From: an uncultured Panacagrimonas sp.
GTDB taxonomy: Bacteria > Pseudomonadota > Gammaproteobacteria > Nevskiales > Nevskiaceae
Assembly (NCBI GenBank): GCA_946481265.1
Contig: CAMLNE010000083.1
Location: 1 to 13,106 of the forward strand
Direction of reading: 5' to 3'
DNA: 13,106 bases
The notes beneath the pieces were generated by a model. That model was not told the DNA's origin, ran no database searches, and worked only from the letters and a program-made list of their open reading frames with translations. Below, one piece after another: positions 1-7,227 of the stretch (position 1 is the stretch's first letter; every line of letters begins with the position of its first letter). The position numbers and the translations under genes were made by a program.

Positions 1-26
1 GTCGGTCGCGCCTTGCCTGGCCGGAT

Positions 27-56
27 TTGCGGGGGCAACGCCGCGATCGAAATAGT
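27..56 (+). promoter_or_regulatory. weak candidate sigma70 promoter for the chromate transporter gene
   Basis: A TTGCGG box (27-32) is followed after 18 bases by AATAGT (51-56). The -35 matches the consensus at three of six positions and the -10 at four of six. It lies in a relatively AT-rich pocket upstream of chrA. A transcript from here would carry a leader of about 140 bases containing the 89-107 hairpin. The assignment is tentative because the boxes are poor matches. Confidence 0.2.
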
Positions 57-88
57 GTTAACAGGCCCTAGCCTGATGTACCTGCGTG

Positions 89-107
89 CCGGACCCTGAG
101 GGTCCGG
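89..107. promoter_or_regulatory. perfect 8-bp inverted repeat (hairpin or operator) upstream of chrA
   Basis: The arms CCGGACCC (89-96) and GGGTCCGG (100-107) are exact reverse complements around a TGA loop. The repeat lies about 100 bases before the ATG chosen for the chromate transporter. No T-run follows, so it is not a classical terminator. It could be the end of a gene lying off the left edge, an operator, or structure in the mRNA leader. Confidence 0.45.
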
Positions 108-205
108 AAGCGAAGGAGATCTGAAGCCCTTCGTGGATCGGAAGGCACCAGGACAGGTCGTCTTTGCTCGCCGACTCTGGGCGCAGGGCTGACAGGCGGG
201 AGTTC

Positions 206-1552
206 ATGGACGTCGTACCGGATCGCCGCAGCGTGATCGAACCCGCGTTATCCGGCAGGCCCGGGCCGGTGTCCTTCGGCGTGGCCCTGCGCTGGTGGCT
301 CAAGCTGGGCTTCATCAGTTTCGGTGGCCCGGCCGGACAGATCGCGATCCTGCATCGCGAACTGGTCGAGACGCGGCGCTGGATCTCCGAGAAACGCTTC
401 CTGCACGCGCTGAACTACTGCATGTTGCTGCCCGGACCGGAGGCGCAGCAGCTCGCAACCTATATCGGCTGGCTGATGCACGGCGTGCGCGGAGGGATCG
501 CGGCCGGCGTGCTGTTCGTGCTGCCCTCGCTGGTCCTGCTGATCGGGCTGTCCTGGGCCTACGCGAGCCTCGGCGAGACGCTGGCGGCCGACATCCTCTA
601 CGGCATTCGGCCGGCGGTGGTGGCGATCGCCGCGTTCGCGGCCTGGCGCATCGGGTCGCGCGTGCTGCGGCACAAGCTGCTGTGGATCGTGACCTTTGCC
701 GCGTTCGCGGCGTTGCAGTGGAACCTCTCCTTCCCGGTGGTCATCGCGGCCGCGGCGCTGTACGGATGGCTGCTGCGCTCGCGTCTGCAGGATTCCATGA
801 GCACCGGCCCGGCGACGCGCGACACGGGTCGCGCCGCCTTGATCGACGACGACACGCCTACGCCGCCGCACGCGCGCCTGGCCAGGGCGCGTCCGCTCCG
901 CACCCTGCTGGTCGGCCTGCTGCTCGGGGGCGCGGCATACGCGCTGATTGCCGCCGCGGGTGGTGCCGACTCGACATTCACCGCGATGGGACGCTTCTTC
1001 ACCCAGGTCGCGCTCGTGACCTTCGGCGGTGCATACGCCGTGATGCCCTACGTGGTGCAGGGCGCGGTGGTGACCCATGGCTGGCTGGGCGCGGCGCAGA
1101 TGGTGGATGGCCTGGCACTCGGCGAGACCACGCCGGGGCCGCTGATCATGGTGGTCGCCTTCGTCGGGTTCCTCGGCGGCTGGAACGGGTCGTTCGCGGA
1201 TCCGCTGGCGGCGGCCGTGGCCGGCGCTTGCGTGGCGAGCTTCTTCACCTTCCTGCCGTCCTTCGTTTTCGTCCTGGCCGGCGCGCCCTACGTGGAACGG
1301 ACGCGCGACGACTTCCGGCTCGCCGGGCCGATGAGCGCGATCACTGCCGCCGTGGTCGGCGCGATCGTTTCACTGACGCTGTTCTTTGCCATGCACGTAT
1401 TCCGGCCGTCAGGCGCGGCGGGAACCCTCGACCTCGTCGCGATGGGCCTCGCCGCCTTCGGGCTGGTGGCCCTGTGGCGCAACTGGCTGGGAATGGTGCC
1501 GCTGATCGCCTTGCTCGGCGCCGCGGGCGGGCTGTACCGCGCTCTCATGTAG
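206..1552 (+). CDS. chrA: ChrA-family chromate transporter with two CHR domains
   Basis: This is an inner-membrane transporter of 448 residues, of the chromate ion transporter (CHR) family, whose characterised members export chromate. It has the long, two-domain form. The first CHR domain starts near residue 30 with the LGFISFGGPAGQ motif, followed by the signature around LLPGPEAQQLATYIGW (residues 74-89). The second starts near residue 265 with VTFGGAYAVMPYV and has the matching LGETTPGPL motif near residue 305. Many hydrophobic segments run throughout, with a polar linker near residues 195-230. The ATG at 206 is preferred: GGGAG lies just upstream (198-202), though only three bases away, and the extra residues from an in-frame TTG at 164 are basic and unlike the family. 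It is convergent with the next gene, with 25 bp between stops and no obvious terminator. No chrB-like regulator is present. Family members may move other oxyanions, so chromate as substrate is inferred. Confidence 0.9.
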   Translation: MDVVPDRRSVIEPALSGRPGPVSFGVALRWWLKLGFISFGGPAGQIAILHRELVETRRWISEKRFLHALNYCMLLPGPEAQQLATYIGWLMHGVRGGIAAGVLFVLPSLVLLIGLSWAYASLGETLAADILYGIRPAVVAIAAFAAWRIGSRVLRHKLLWIVTFAAFAALQWNLSFPVVIAAAALYGWLLRSRLQDSMSTGPATRDTGRAALIDDDTPTPPHARLARARPLRTLLVGLLLGGAAYALIAAAGGADSTFTAMGRFFTQVALVTFGGAYAVMPYVVQGAVVTHGWLGAAQMVDGLALGETTPGPLIMVVAFVGFLGGWNGSFADPLAAAVAGACVASFFTFLPSFVFVLAGAPYVERTRDDFRLAGPMSAITAAVVGAIVSLTLFFAMHVFRPSGAAGTLDLVAMGLAAFGLVALWRNWLGMVPLIALLGAAGGLYRALM

Positions 1553-1577
1553 TTCGTGCAAGACGGATTGGCGATGC

Positions 1578-4073
1578 TCAGGGAACCGCCGCGTTGGCCT
1601 CGCCCGTTCCGCCCTCGCCGAAGTTGCGCTCGATGAGCGTCTTGCGCCCGCGCAGGCGCGTGAACAGCCACTTGCCGAGGACCCGCGCCAGCACGCTGGG
1701 CTTGAACAGGACCGTGGGCGGCGAGATGAAGTGGGTCACGGTCAGGTACAGGCGATACAGATCGGGCTGCTCGTGCATGGCCTCGATCACGCGGTCGATG
1801 TACCAGTTCTGCACGCCGGCGTAGAACGGTCGCTTCTTCTTCACGTCCTGGATCCAGGGATAGCGCAGGTTCTGCTCGCGGATCACGAACCAGACCAGAT
1901 CGGAGATCTTGCCGACCTTCCCGTAATAGCGACGGATGAAGCGGTGGTCACGGGGCGCTCCGGTGCGTAGCAGGCTGCGCAGCTGATCGAGCTCGAGCAG
2001 GGCCTTGGTCATGCCGGCGCCGGACACCGGATCGGCGCTCGAGATCGAGTCGCCCACGGCCACCAGTCCGGCCGGGAGATTGCGCATCTCGTGGTAGTGG
2101 TAACGCTGCATCGTCGGATACCGGAAATTGTGGACCGGTGAGCAGGGCTCCAGGCTGTCGATCTCGTGGCCGATGCACTGCGACGGCATCCGGCGCGCGA
2201 ATTCGCGGAAATCCTCCGCGTTGCGTGGCGGGCTGTAGCAGTTGTAGCCGATCAGGGACGTCGACAGCACGGTGCGGCTGCTGTCGGTGTAGTACTGGGC
2301 CGCGTAGTACTGCTGGTAGGGCCGGTGCGCATAGGTGATGACCATGACCTTGTCGTGCCAGGCGCGTTCCGGCGGAACGCGGTGCAGCATGGTCGAGTAG
2401 AAGCAGTTGATGTGGTCCTCCTCGATGCGCGGCGCGCCCACGCCGATGCGCTCCAGGATGCCCGGTACCGGCGTGTTCTTTCCGGACGCATCGACGACCA
2501 GTTCCGCGGCGAGGATCTGCTGCTCGCCGCCGTGCTCGACGACCACGCCCAGGACCTCGTTGGCGGCCTTGTCGTGGACCAGGTTCTTCACCTCGCGGTC
2601 GTAGCGATACTCGATGCGGGGTTCGTCGTCGATGCGGCGACGGATGCACCACTCCAGCAGGGGGCGGCCGGCGCAGACGATCTCCACGCCGCTGTCGACC
2701 ACCTTCTTCCAGGATCCGGCCAGCATCAGCCGGTATTGCTGGCCCATGTCCACCTTGAAGGCGCCGGCCTCCACCATGTCCTGGATGATGCCGGGGAAGA
2801 TCGACTCGAGCTGGCGCTGCCCGGCGATCAGCAGGTGGTGCAGGTGCCATCCCTGCGCCGCGCCGGGACGGCCTTCCATGCGCCGGTGATCCGGGTCCTG
2901 TTCGAGCACGACGACCTTGTCGAAGTGCTCGGTCAGCACCTTGGCGGCGCTGATGCCCGCGATCGAACCGCCGATCACCACGGCCGTGCCGCGCCCACGC
3001 TGCCGGATCGAAGGAAGATCGACATCGGCGGACCCGAGATCCAGCTCCGCCCGCGCTTGCCGATTTCCGCTGGCGATGAACTTCTCGTAATAGAGACCGG
3101 CCTGCTGCAGGCCGTTCGACTGCAGCCAGTCGCGCGTGGCATCGACCATGGCCGCAGGCCCGCACAGGTAGATGTCGACGTCGCCGCCGTACAGATCGCT
3201 GTCGGCCAGCAGGTCGGTCACCCACCCGAGACGCCCGCTCCACGTGGCGGATCCCTGCACGGCGATCGCCTGCCAGGAGAAGTGGGGGCACTGCTGCGCG
3301 AGGCGTTCGAGCCGGTCCGTCAGCACGAGGTCGGCATCGCGCGTGACGCCGTAGTTGAGCCGGATCGGTTGCCTGCAGCCGTCGCGGACCAGTTGCTCGG
3401 CGATGGAAAGGATCGCCGACAGCCCGGTGCCGCCGGCCATCAGGATCATCGGGCGGTTCACATCGCGCAGGAAGAAGCCGCCCTTGCTGGCCCGCATGTC
3501 GATGCGGTCGCCGGGCCTGGCGTGCTCGCGCAGATACTCGCTCATCGCGCCGCTCGGCAGCAGGCGAACCAGGAATTCCACCTCGCCACCATCGCGCGGT
3601 GCGTGGGCGAAGGAATAGCTGCGCCAGCAATCGGTGCCGGGAACCTTGAGCTGGGCGAACTGGCCCGGCCTGTAGCGAAGCTTGTCCGACAGGCCGCCCA
3701 CATCCAGGGCCAGCAAGGCCGTATCCGGCGACAGGCGCTCGACGCGTGAAACGATGGCTTCGCCGACGACGATCCGGGCGGCGTTGCTCCCCAGCGGATA
3801 ATCGAGCTCGACGACGCAGTCCGATTTCACGCGGGTCTGGCAGCTCAGGATGCGGCCCTGGTCCTTTTCCGCCTGGCTCAGCCCGATCGACCTGGCCAGG
3901 TCGTAGGACCCTTGCGTGCATCGTCCGACGCAGGTGCCGCAGATCCCCGATTCGCATTCGCTGACGATGGGCACGCCGTTGGCTTCGGCGGCCTCGAGCA
4001 GCGTCTGGCCGTCGACGACCGGCATCGTGCGTTCGGCGCCGTCGGAGTAGCGAAGGCTCACTTGATGGTTCAT
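1578..4073 (-). CDS. fusion protein: [2Fe-2S] ferredoxin, FAD/NAD(P)H reductase and FAD-dependent monooxygenase
   Basis: This is an 831-residue cytoplasmic flavoprotein in three parts. Residues 1-90 are a plant-type ferredoxin with cluster ligands C40, C45, C48 and C78. Residues 100-335 are a ferredoxin-NADP reductase-type module like those of benzoate dioxygenase reductases: RSYS at 151-154 for FAD, GGTGLSA at 214-220 for NAD(P)H, and a CGPAAMV motif at 304-310. After a short linker, residues 362-790 form a second flavoprotein with the dinucleotide fold VVIGGSIAG (365-373), a GRPLLEW motif (469-475), VVDASGK (526-532) and the FAD-contacting AVGDSISSADPVSGAG (672-687). The last part resembles FAD-dependent monooxygenases/epoxidases of the Lsd18/MonCI type. 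The reductase probably supplies electrons to the fused oxygenase. The start is at 4073 because a strong GGAGGAG (4081-4087) lies seven bases upstream; a longer in-frame start at 4256 gives an Arg/Pro-rich non-conserved extension. The substrate is unknown. Confidence 0.85.
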   Translation of the reverse strand: MNHQVSLRYSDGAERTMPVVDGQTLLEAAEANGVPIVSECESGICGTCVGRCTQGSYDLARSIGLSQAEKDQGRILSCQTRVKSDCVVELDYPLGSNAARIVVGEAIVSRVERLSPDTALLALDVGGLSDKLRYRPGQFAQLKVPGTDCWRSYSFAHAPRDGGEVEFLVRLLPSGAMSEYLREHARPGDRIDMRASKGGFFLRDVNRPMILMAGGTGLSAILSIAEQLVRDGCRQPIRLNYGVTRDADLVLTDRLERLAQQCPHFSWQAIAVQGSATWSGRLGWVTDLLADSDLYGGDVDIYLCGPAAMVDATRDWLQSNGLQQAGLYYEKFIASGNRQARAELDLGSADVDLPSIRQRGRGTAVVIGGSIAGISAAKVLTEHFDKVVVLEQDPDHRRMEGRPGAAQGWHLHHLLIAGQRQLESIFPGIIQDMVEAGAFKVDMGQQYRLMLAGSWKKVVDSGVEIVCAGRPLLEWCIRRRIDDEPRIEYRYDREVKNLVHDKAANEVLGVVVEHGGEQQILAAELVVDASGKNTPVPGILERIGVGAPRIEEDHINCFYSTMLHRVPPERAWHDKVMVITYAHRPYQQYYAAQYYTDSSRTVLSTSLIGYNCYSPPRNAEDFREFARRMPSQCIGHEIDSLEPCSPVHNFRYPTMQRYHYHEMRNLPAGLVAVGDSISSADPVSGAGMTKALLELDQLRSLLRTGAPRDHRFIRRYYGKVGKISDLVWFVIREQNLRYPWIQDVKKKRPFYAGVQNWYIDRVIEAMHEQPDLYRLYLTVTHFISPPTVLFKPSVLARVLGKWLFTRLRGRKTLIERNFGEGGTGEANAAVP

Positions 4074-4080
4074 GCAGGTT

Positions 4081-4087
4081 CTCCTCC
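4081..4087 (-). promoter_or_regulatory. strong Shine-Dalgarno deciding the start of the fusion oxidoreductase
   Basis: Read on the minus strand, GGAGGAG is spaced seven bases from the ATG at 4073-4071. It rules in the ferredoxin-domain start and makes the upstream in-frame ATG at 4256 unlikely. Confidence 0.75.
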
Positions 4088-4309
4088 GCACAAGGGTTCT
4101 GGTGCGGACCAGCATCGAACCCGCGGGGCGTCGGTTCCATCCCGAGGGAGAGGGGGCGTCCCGCGACGCTTGGGGTCGGCAGGGCGCAAAGTGGCTGCTG
4201 CGAGGTACGTAGAACCCGCAGCGCCCGGGGAGCGACGCAGGATCGGGCCGCTGCAATCGCCCGATCGGAGCGCTGCACCACCCCGATCCAGTGATTTCCG
4301 AAGGCGATG

Positions 4310-4325
4310 CGACGGTCTACCGTCG
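4310..4325. promoter_or_regulatory. 7-bp inverted repeat, possible operator
   Basis: CGACGGT (4310-4316) and ACCGTCG (4319-4325) are exact inverted copies separated by two bases. The element ends 29 bases before the ATG of the heme-propeller gene. This position suits a repressor site at the transcription start or a small leader hairpin. The bound regulator is not identifiable and no regulator gene lies alongside. Confidence 0.35.
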
Positions 4326-4354
4326 ATGATCCGAGGAGATAACAAGGAAAGTTA

Positions 4355-6178
4355 ATGCGCCCAACCGATCTCGTGCGCCGACTCGCGCTGGCCGTCGGCC
4401 TGCTCTCGACCTGCGTCGCCCATGGCGCCGAACTGTCGGGGCGGGTGATCGGCGTCGGCGACGGCCGTGGCATCGCCCAGGCGATGGTCACGCTGTCGTT
4501 CCCCGAGGAGCACCCCGGGCCGGCGGCGATCACCGTGTTCAGCGGTGCAGACGGCACCTTCCGCATCCCGGCAGACAGCCTGCCCGACATGCAGACCCTG
4601 CAGCTGCGCGCGAACAAGCCGGGCTTCCACCAGGTCGAGCCGGCAGACGCCAAGCCCCGGATGAAAGTCCACCGCAAGGGAGAGCCGGCGCAGGCGACGA
4701 TCTATCTGCAGTCCAGCGACAACATCGCATCCCAGGTTCCGGCGTCGGCCTGGTTGATGGGCATGCCGGCCGGCGACGAGCGCAACATCACGATCACCAG
4801 CTGCTCGAGCTGCCACCAGATGGCCAGTCCCCGCGTGCGCGAGTACGCGGCGCAGATCGAGGCAGTGAACAACGGGCCCGATGGCGACAGGAAGGCGCTG
4901 GAGGAATGGCGCAAGGTGATCCGGCACGAGGCCTGGCGCACCATCGTCAAGTACATGCGCCCCAAGCACTACTCGGTTTTTCCGCTGGAAAGCCCGGTCA
5001 ATCTCGACGCCATCGACTGGACCGCGGCGCAGAACGCCGACTACAACTTCTTCAATGCGCGACAGGGCGAGGTGATCGCCAAGTATCTCGCCGAACATTT
5101 CCCCAGGCAGACCGCCTGGCTCGGACGCGACGACTACAGCTACGGCGCCAAGCTCGGCGTGTCGGACAAGACCGTGATCCGCGAGTACCGCTTCCCGAAG
5201 GATGCGCTGGTCCGCGAACTGGTTCCCGCGCCCGGATCGCCCTATCTCTGGGGCGCCGACGTGCGCCGCAATTTCGTCGTGCGCCTCGATCCGGTGAGCG
5301 GCGACACCAAGTGGTACATGCCGGACTTCAAGGGATCGACCGGCCCGCACACCATCGCGCCCGATGACGACGGCAAGCTGTGGGTGTCGATGATCGATAA
5401 CGACCAGTTCGGCCGCTTCGATCCGAAGACCGAGACCTGGAAGCTGTGGACCCTGCGCCCCACCAACCTGCCCGATACCGCGGCGATGGCGGGTGGCGCG
5501 ATCGTCCATGACTTTTCGATCGACTCGAAAGGCCATATGGCGCGCGACAAGTACGGCAACATCTGGGTGACGCTGGTGGGGTCGAACCAGATGGGAACGC
5601 TCAATCCCGAGACCGGCGAGGTGGCGTTCCACGACACCAACAAGATCGAGGGCATGAGCCCGATCAACCATCTCATCTATGGAACGGTGCTCGCGGCCGA
5701 CGGCGAGTGCGCCTGGTATTCGCAGCTCAATGGCCATGTCGGCTGCATCAACGCGAAGACCAACAAGATCGACAAGCTGGTCCCCTTCACCGAGGGCATG
5801 GGTCCGCGGCGCATGGCGCGCGACAACGACGGTCATCTGTGGGTCGCCCTGTTCGGCAGCGGCCAGATCGCGAAGATCGACATGCAGACCGCCAAGGTGA
5901 CGGCGACCTACGATCTGCCGGACCGCGCCGCGGCGCCCTACGCGGTGACCTGGGACGAGCGCCGCAAGACGGTCTGGGTGGCCAACGCCAACAGCGACGT
6001 GGTGTACCGGCTGGATCCGAAGACCGGCACATCGACGGTCTATCCGCTGCCGCGTCCGATGGCCTACCTGCGGCAGCTGGCGCTGGACCAGCAGACCGGT
6101 CGACTGGTCGCGTCATACGGCAACTACCCCGAGGGTTCCGGGCCATCGATGGGCGTGGTGATCGACGTCGGCGAATGA
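4355..6178 (+). CDS. secreted multidomain protein: carboxypeptidase-regulatory-like domain, c-type heme site, Vgb-like beta-propeller
   Basis: The protein has 607 residues. Residues 1-24 are a Sec signal peptide (basic start, hydrophobic core, AHGA before the likely cleavage). Residues 25-115 (ELSGRVIGVGDG ... GADGTFRIP) look like a carboxypeptidase regulatory-like/Cna-B beta-sandwich. A CSSCH motif at 150-154 is a c-type heme attachment site, in a segment running to about residue 235. Residues from about 240 to 605 form a propeller like streptogramin/virginiamycin B lyases, with recurring blades such as DDDGKLWVSMIDNDQFGRFD, DKYGNIWVTLVGSNQMGTLN and DNDGHLWVALFGSGQIAKID. Heme attachment and the signal peptide place it in the periplasm. 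The usual AAGGAAA ribosome site precedes the ATG. The cytochrome c gene follows after 38 bases, so the two are probably co-transcribed. A role as a redox enzyme or sensor is inferred. Antibiotic lyase activity is unlikely to be its job, because the added heme domain is not part of characterised Vgb enzymes. Confidence 0.8.
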   Translation: MRPTDLVRRLALAVGLLSTCVAHGAELSGRVIGVGDGRGIAQAMVTLSFPEEHPGPAAITVFSGADGTFRIPADSLPDMQTLQLRANKPGFHQVEPADAKPRMKVHRKGEPAQATIYLQSSDNIASQVPASAWLMGMPAGDERNITITSCSSCHQMASPRVREYAAQIEAVNNGPDGDRKALEEWRKVIRHEAWRTIVKYMRPKHYSVFPLESPVNLDAIDWTAAQNADYNFFNARQGEVIAKYLAEHFPRQTAWLGRDDYSYGAKLGVSDKTVIREYRFPKDALVRELVPAPGSPYLWGADVRRNFVVRLDPVSGDTKWYMPDFKGSTGPHTIAPDDDGKLWVSMIDNDQFGRFDPKTETWKLWTLRPTNLPDTAAMAGGAIVHDFSIDSKGHMARDKYGNIWVTLVGSNQMGTLNPETGEVAFHDTNKIEGMSPINHLIYGTVLAADGECAWYSQLNGHVGCINAKTNKIDKLVPFTEGMGPRRMARDNDGHLWVALFGSGQIAKIDMQTAKVTATYDLPDRAAAPYAVTWDERRKTVWVANANSDVVYRLDPKTGTSTVYPLPRPMAYLRQLALDQQTGRLVASYGNYPEGSGPSMGVVIDVGE

Positions 6179-6216
6179 GCGCCCGTCCCAGCCCCCGATC
6201 CAGCACAGGAGTTGCC

Positions 6217-6597
6217 ATGACCTCACACCCCGTCCGCAGCCGCACCGCGCGTATTGCCGTCGCGCTGCTCGCCATCCTCTCGTTCTCCGTCCATGCGCAG
6301 GCCGAACTGGATGCCGCGCAGGCCAAGTCCCTGTTCAATGTGCGCGGCTGCAACGCCTGCCACGAGACCGGCGAACAGCGCATCGGTCCGCCCTACCAGG
6401 TCGTCGCGTTGCGCTACGCCGCGGCGTACGCGGCCGATCCGGTCGCCCTGATCGACCAGCTCGCGGTCAAGATCCGCCACGGTGGCGCCGGTGCCTGGGG
6501 TTCGGTGCCGATGGTGAGCAACCCGTCGATCTCGCAGGAAGAGGCCGAATCGATCAGCCGGTGGATCATGGGCCTCAAGCCGCCCACGTCCCCGTAG
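6217..6597 (+). CDS. periplasmic class I c-type cytochrome
   Basis: A 126-residue monoheme cytochrome c. Residues 1-29 are a Sec signal peptide ending in AQA. The heme site is CNACH at 45-49, early in the mature chain as in cytochromes c551/c552. The sixth ligand is probably M98, in the segment GSVPMVSN. The C-terminal helix SQEEAESISRWIMGL is typical of the fold. AGGAG lies six bases before the ATG. The same sequence is open far upstream inside the preceding gene in another frame, but the ribosome site and signal peptide fix the start at 6217. It likely carries electrons between the heme-propeller protein encoded just upstream and a membrane acceptor such as a terminal oxidase. That partnership is inferred from gene order alone. 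Confidence 0.9.
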   Translation: MTSHPVRSRTARIAVALLAILSFSVHAQAELDAAQAKSLFNVRGCNACHETGEQRIGPPYQVVALRYAAAYAADPVALIDQLAVKIRHGGAGAWGSVPMVSNPSISQEEAESISRWIMGLKPPTSP

Positions 6598-6603
6598 CGT
6601 CTA

Positions 6604-6635
6604 CAGCGTCCGTTCAGCCGCGGCAGCTGACGCTG
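6604..6635 (+). terminator. imperfect hairpin downstream of the cytochrome c gene
   Basis: CAGCGTC (6604-6610) pairs exactly with GACGCTG (6629-6635), with a further AGC/GCT pairing inside after a bulge. There is no T-run, so termination is uncertain and transcription may continue into the SNase-like gene 70 bases downstream. Confidence 0.3.
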
Positions 6636-6667
6636 CGCACGTCGTCCCGATCGCAGGACCCATCGCC

Positions 6668-7192
6668 ATGCTGCGCATTCCCCGCATGCTGCTTCGCCCA
6701 CCGAGGTTCTCGCCCGGATTTGTCCCGGCCCTGATTCTGGGCATCAGCGCGAGCTTCGCGCTGGCGCGCGCGGATGCCGCCGAGATGATCGAGGGCAAGG
6801 CAAGGGTGATCGATGCGGGCACCCTGGAGATCCAGGGCAAGCGCGTACGCCTCAACGGGATCAAGACGCCGGACGAGGACCAGGCCTGCCTGCGCGACGC
6901 CAAGCCGTGGAAATGCGGCGCGGCGGCCGCCGCCGCGCTGCGCCGCCACGTCGAAGGCCGCGAGGTGAGCTGCGAGGCGGTCGGCGATGACGCCGGCGCG
7001 CGCTGCAGCATGGACGGCGAGAACCTCAATGCCCTGCTGGTGCGGGAAGGGTGGGCGATGGACCGGCCGTCGGAGAGCGAGGGCGCGTACGCCAAGGAAC
7101 AGGAGGAGGCCAAGCGCGCCCGGCGCGGCGTATGGGCGACCGAAAAGGACAACCCGGAAGAAGTGCGCCGCCAGCGCATGCGCGGCGGGTAG
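6668..7192 (+). CDS. secreted SNase (thermonuclease)-fold protein, catalytic residues apparently degenerate
   Basis: A 174-residue protein with an N-terminal hydrophobic signal (residues about 14-38, ending ARADAA) and a staphylococcal-nuclease domain from about residue 40 to 155. Recognisable family parts are GKARVIDAGTLEIQGKRVRLNGIKTP and DGENLNALLVREGWAMD. In active nucleases the loop reads like RLxGIDAPE, with a calcium-binding aspartate and a catalytic glutamate. Here it is RLNGIKTPD, so the aspartate is lysine and the glutamate is aspartate. The DxYGR motif carrying the second catalytic arginine is replaced by GDDAGAR, with the arginine out of register. The C-terminus is a charged helix. 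AGGA lies upstream of the ATG; a second in-frame ATG at 6686 is also possible. Export is likely; nuclease activity is doubtful. It is followed at once by a terminator. Confidence 0.8.
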   Translation: MLRIPRMLLRPPRFSPGFVPALILGISASFALARADAAEMIEGKARVIDAGTLEIQGKRVRLNGIKTPDEDQACLRDAKPWKCGAAAAAALRRHVEGREVSCEAVGDDAGARCSMDGENLNALLVREGWAMDRPSESEGAYAKEQEEAKRARRGVWATEKDNPEEVRRQRMRGG

Positions 7193-7194
7193 GG

Positions 7195-7224
7195 AGGGGC
7201 GCCGGGCAAGCGGGCCCCTTTCTT
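7195..7224 (+). terminator. rho-independent terminator after the SNase-like gene
   Basis: AGGGGC (7195-7200) pairs with GCCCCT (7214-7219), extended by CCG (7202-7204) pairing with CGG (7211-7213) around the loop GGCAAG. The tail TTTCTT follows immediately. It begins two bases after the SNase stop codon and closes the plus-strand run that starts at 4355. Confidence 0.8.
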
Positions 7225-7227
7225 GCC

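Larger units (their letters stand above)
4074..4354. promoter_or_regulatory. 281-bp divergent intergenic region between the monooxygenase fusion and the heme-propeller operon
   Basis: No credible gene lies here. The region must hold promoters for both directions. What can be seen is the minus-strand Shine-Dalgarno at 4081-4087, a near-palindrome at 4310-4325, and a plus-strand AAGGAAA just before the ATG at 4355. No convincing -35/-10 pair was found by eye in either direction. Confidence 0.5.

Noticed and set aside
1553..1577. The 25-bp gap between the convergent chromate transporter and fusion oxidoreductase genes, checked for a shared terminator
   Set aside because: No inverted repeat or T-run is present.
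295..1824. A 509-codon plus-strand frame overlapping the chromate transporter
   Set aside because: It is Arg/Ala-rich, has no membrane pattern and lies entirely in the shadow of chrA plus the end of the next gene.
2166..3749. A 527-codon plus-strand frame inside the fusion oxidoreductase
   Set aside because: Rich in Asp, Val, Ala and His, as is typical of the antisense of a GC-rich gene, with no recognisable motifs and no ribosome site.
4074..4256. A 61-residue N-terminal extension of the fusion protein from an upstream ATG at 4256
   Set aside because: The extension is not conserved-looking, and a strong GGAGGAG sits seven bases before the ATG at 4073, where the ferredoxin domain begins.
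1948..4677. A 909-codon open frame on the minus strand in another frame over the fusion oxidoreductase
   Set aside because: It is Arg/Pro/Gly-rich with no domain motifs and overlaps two well-supported genes. Long shadow frames are expected in DNA this GC-rich.
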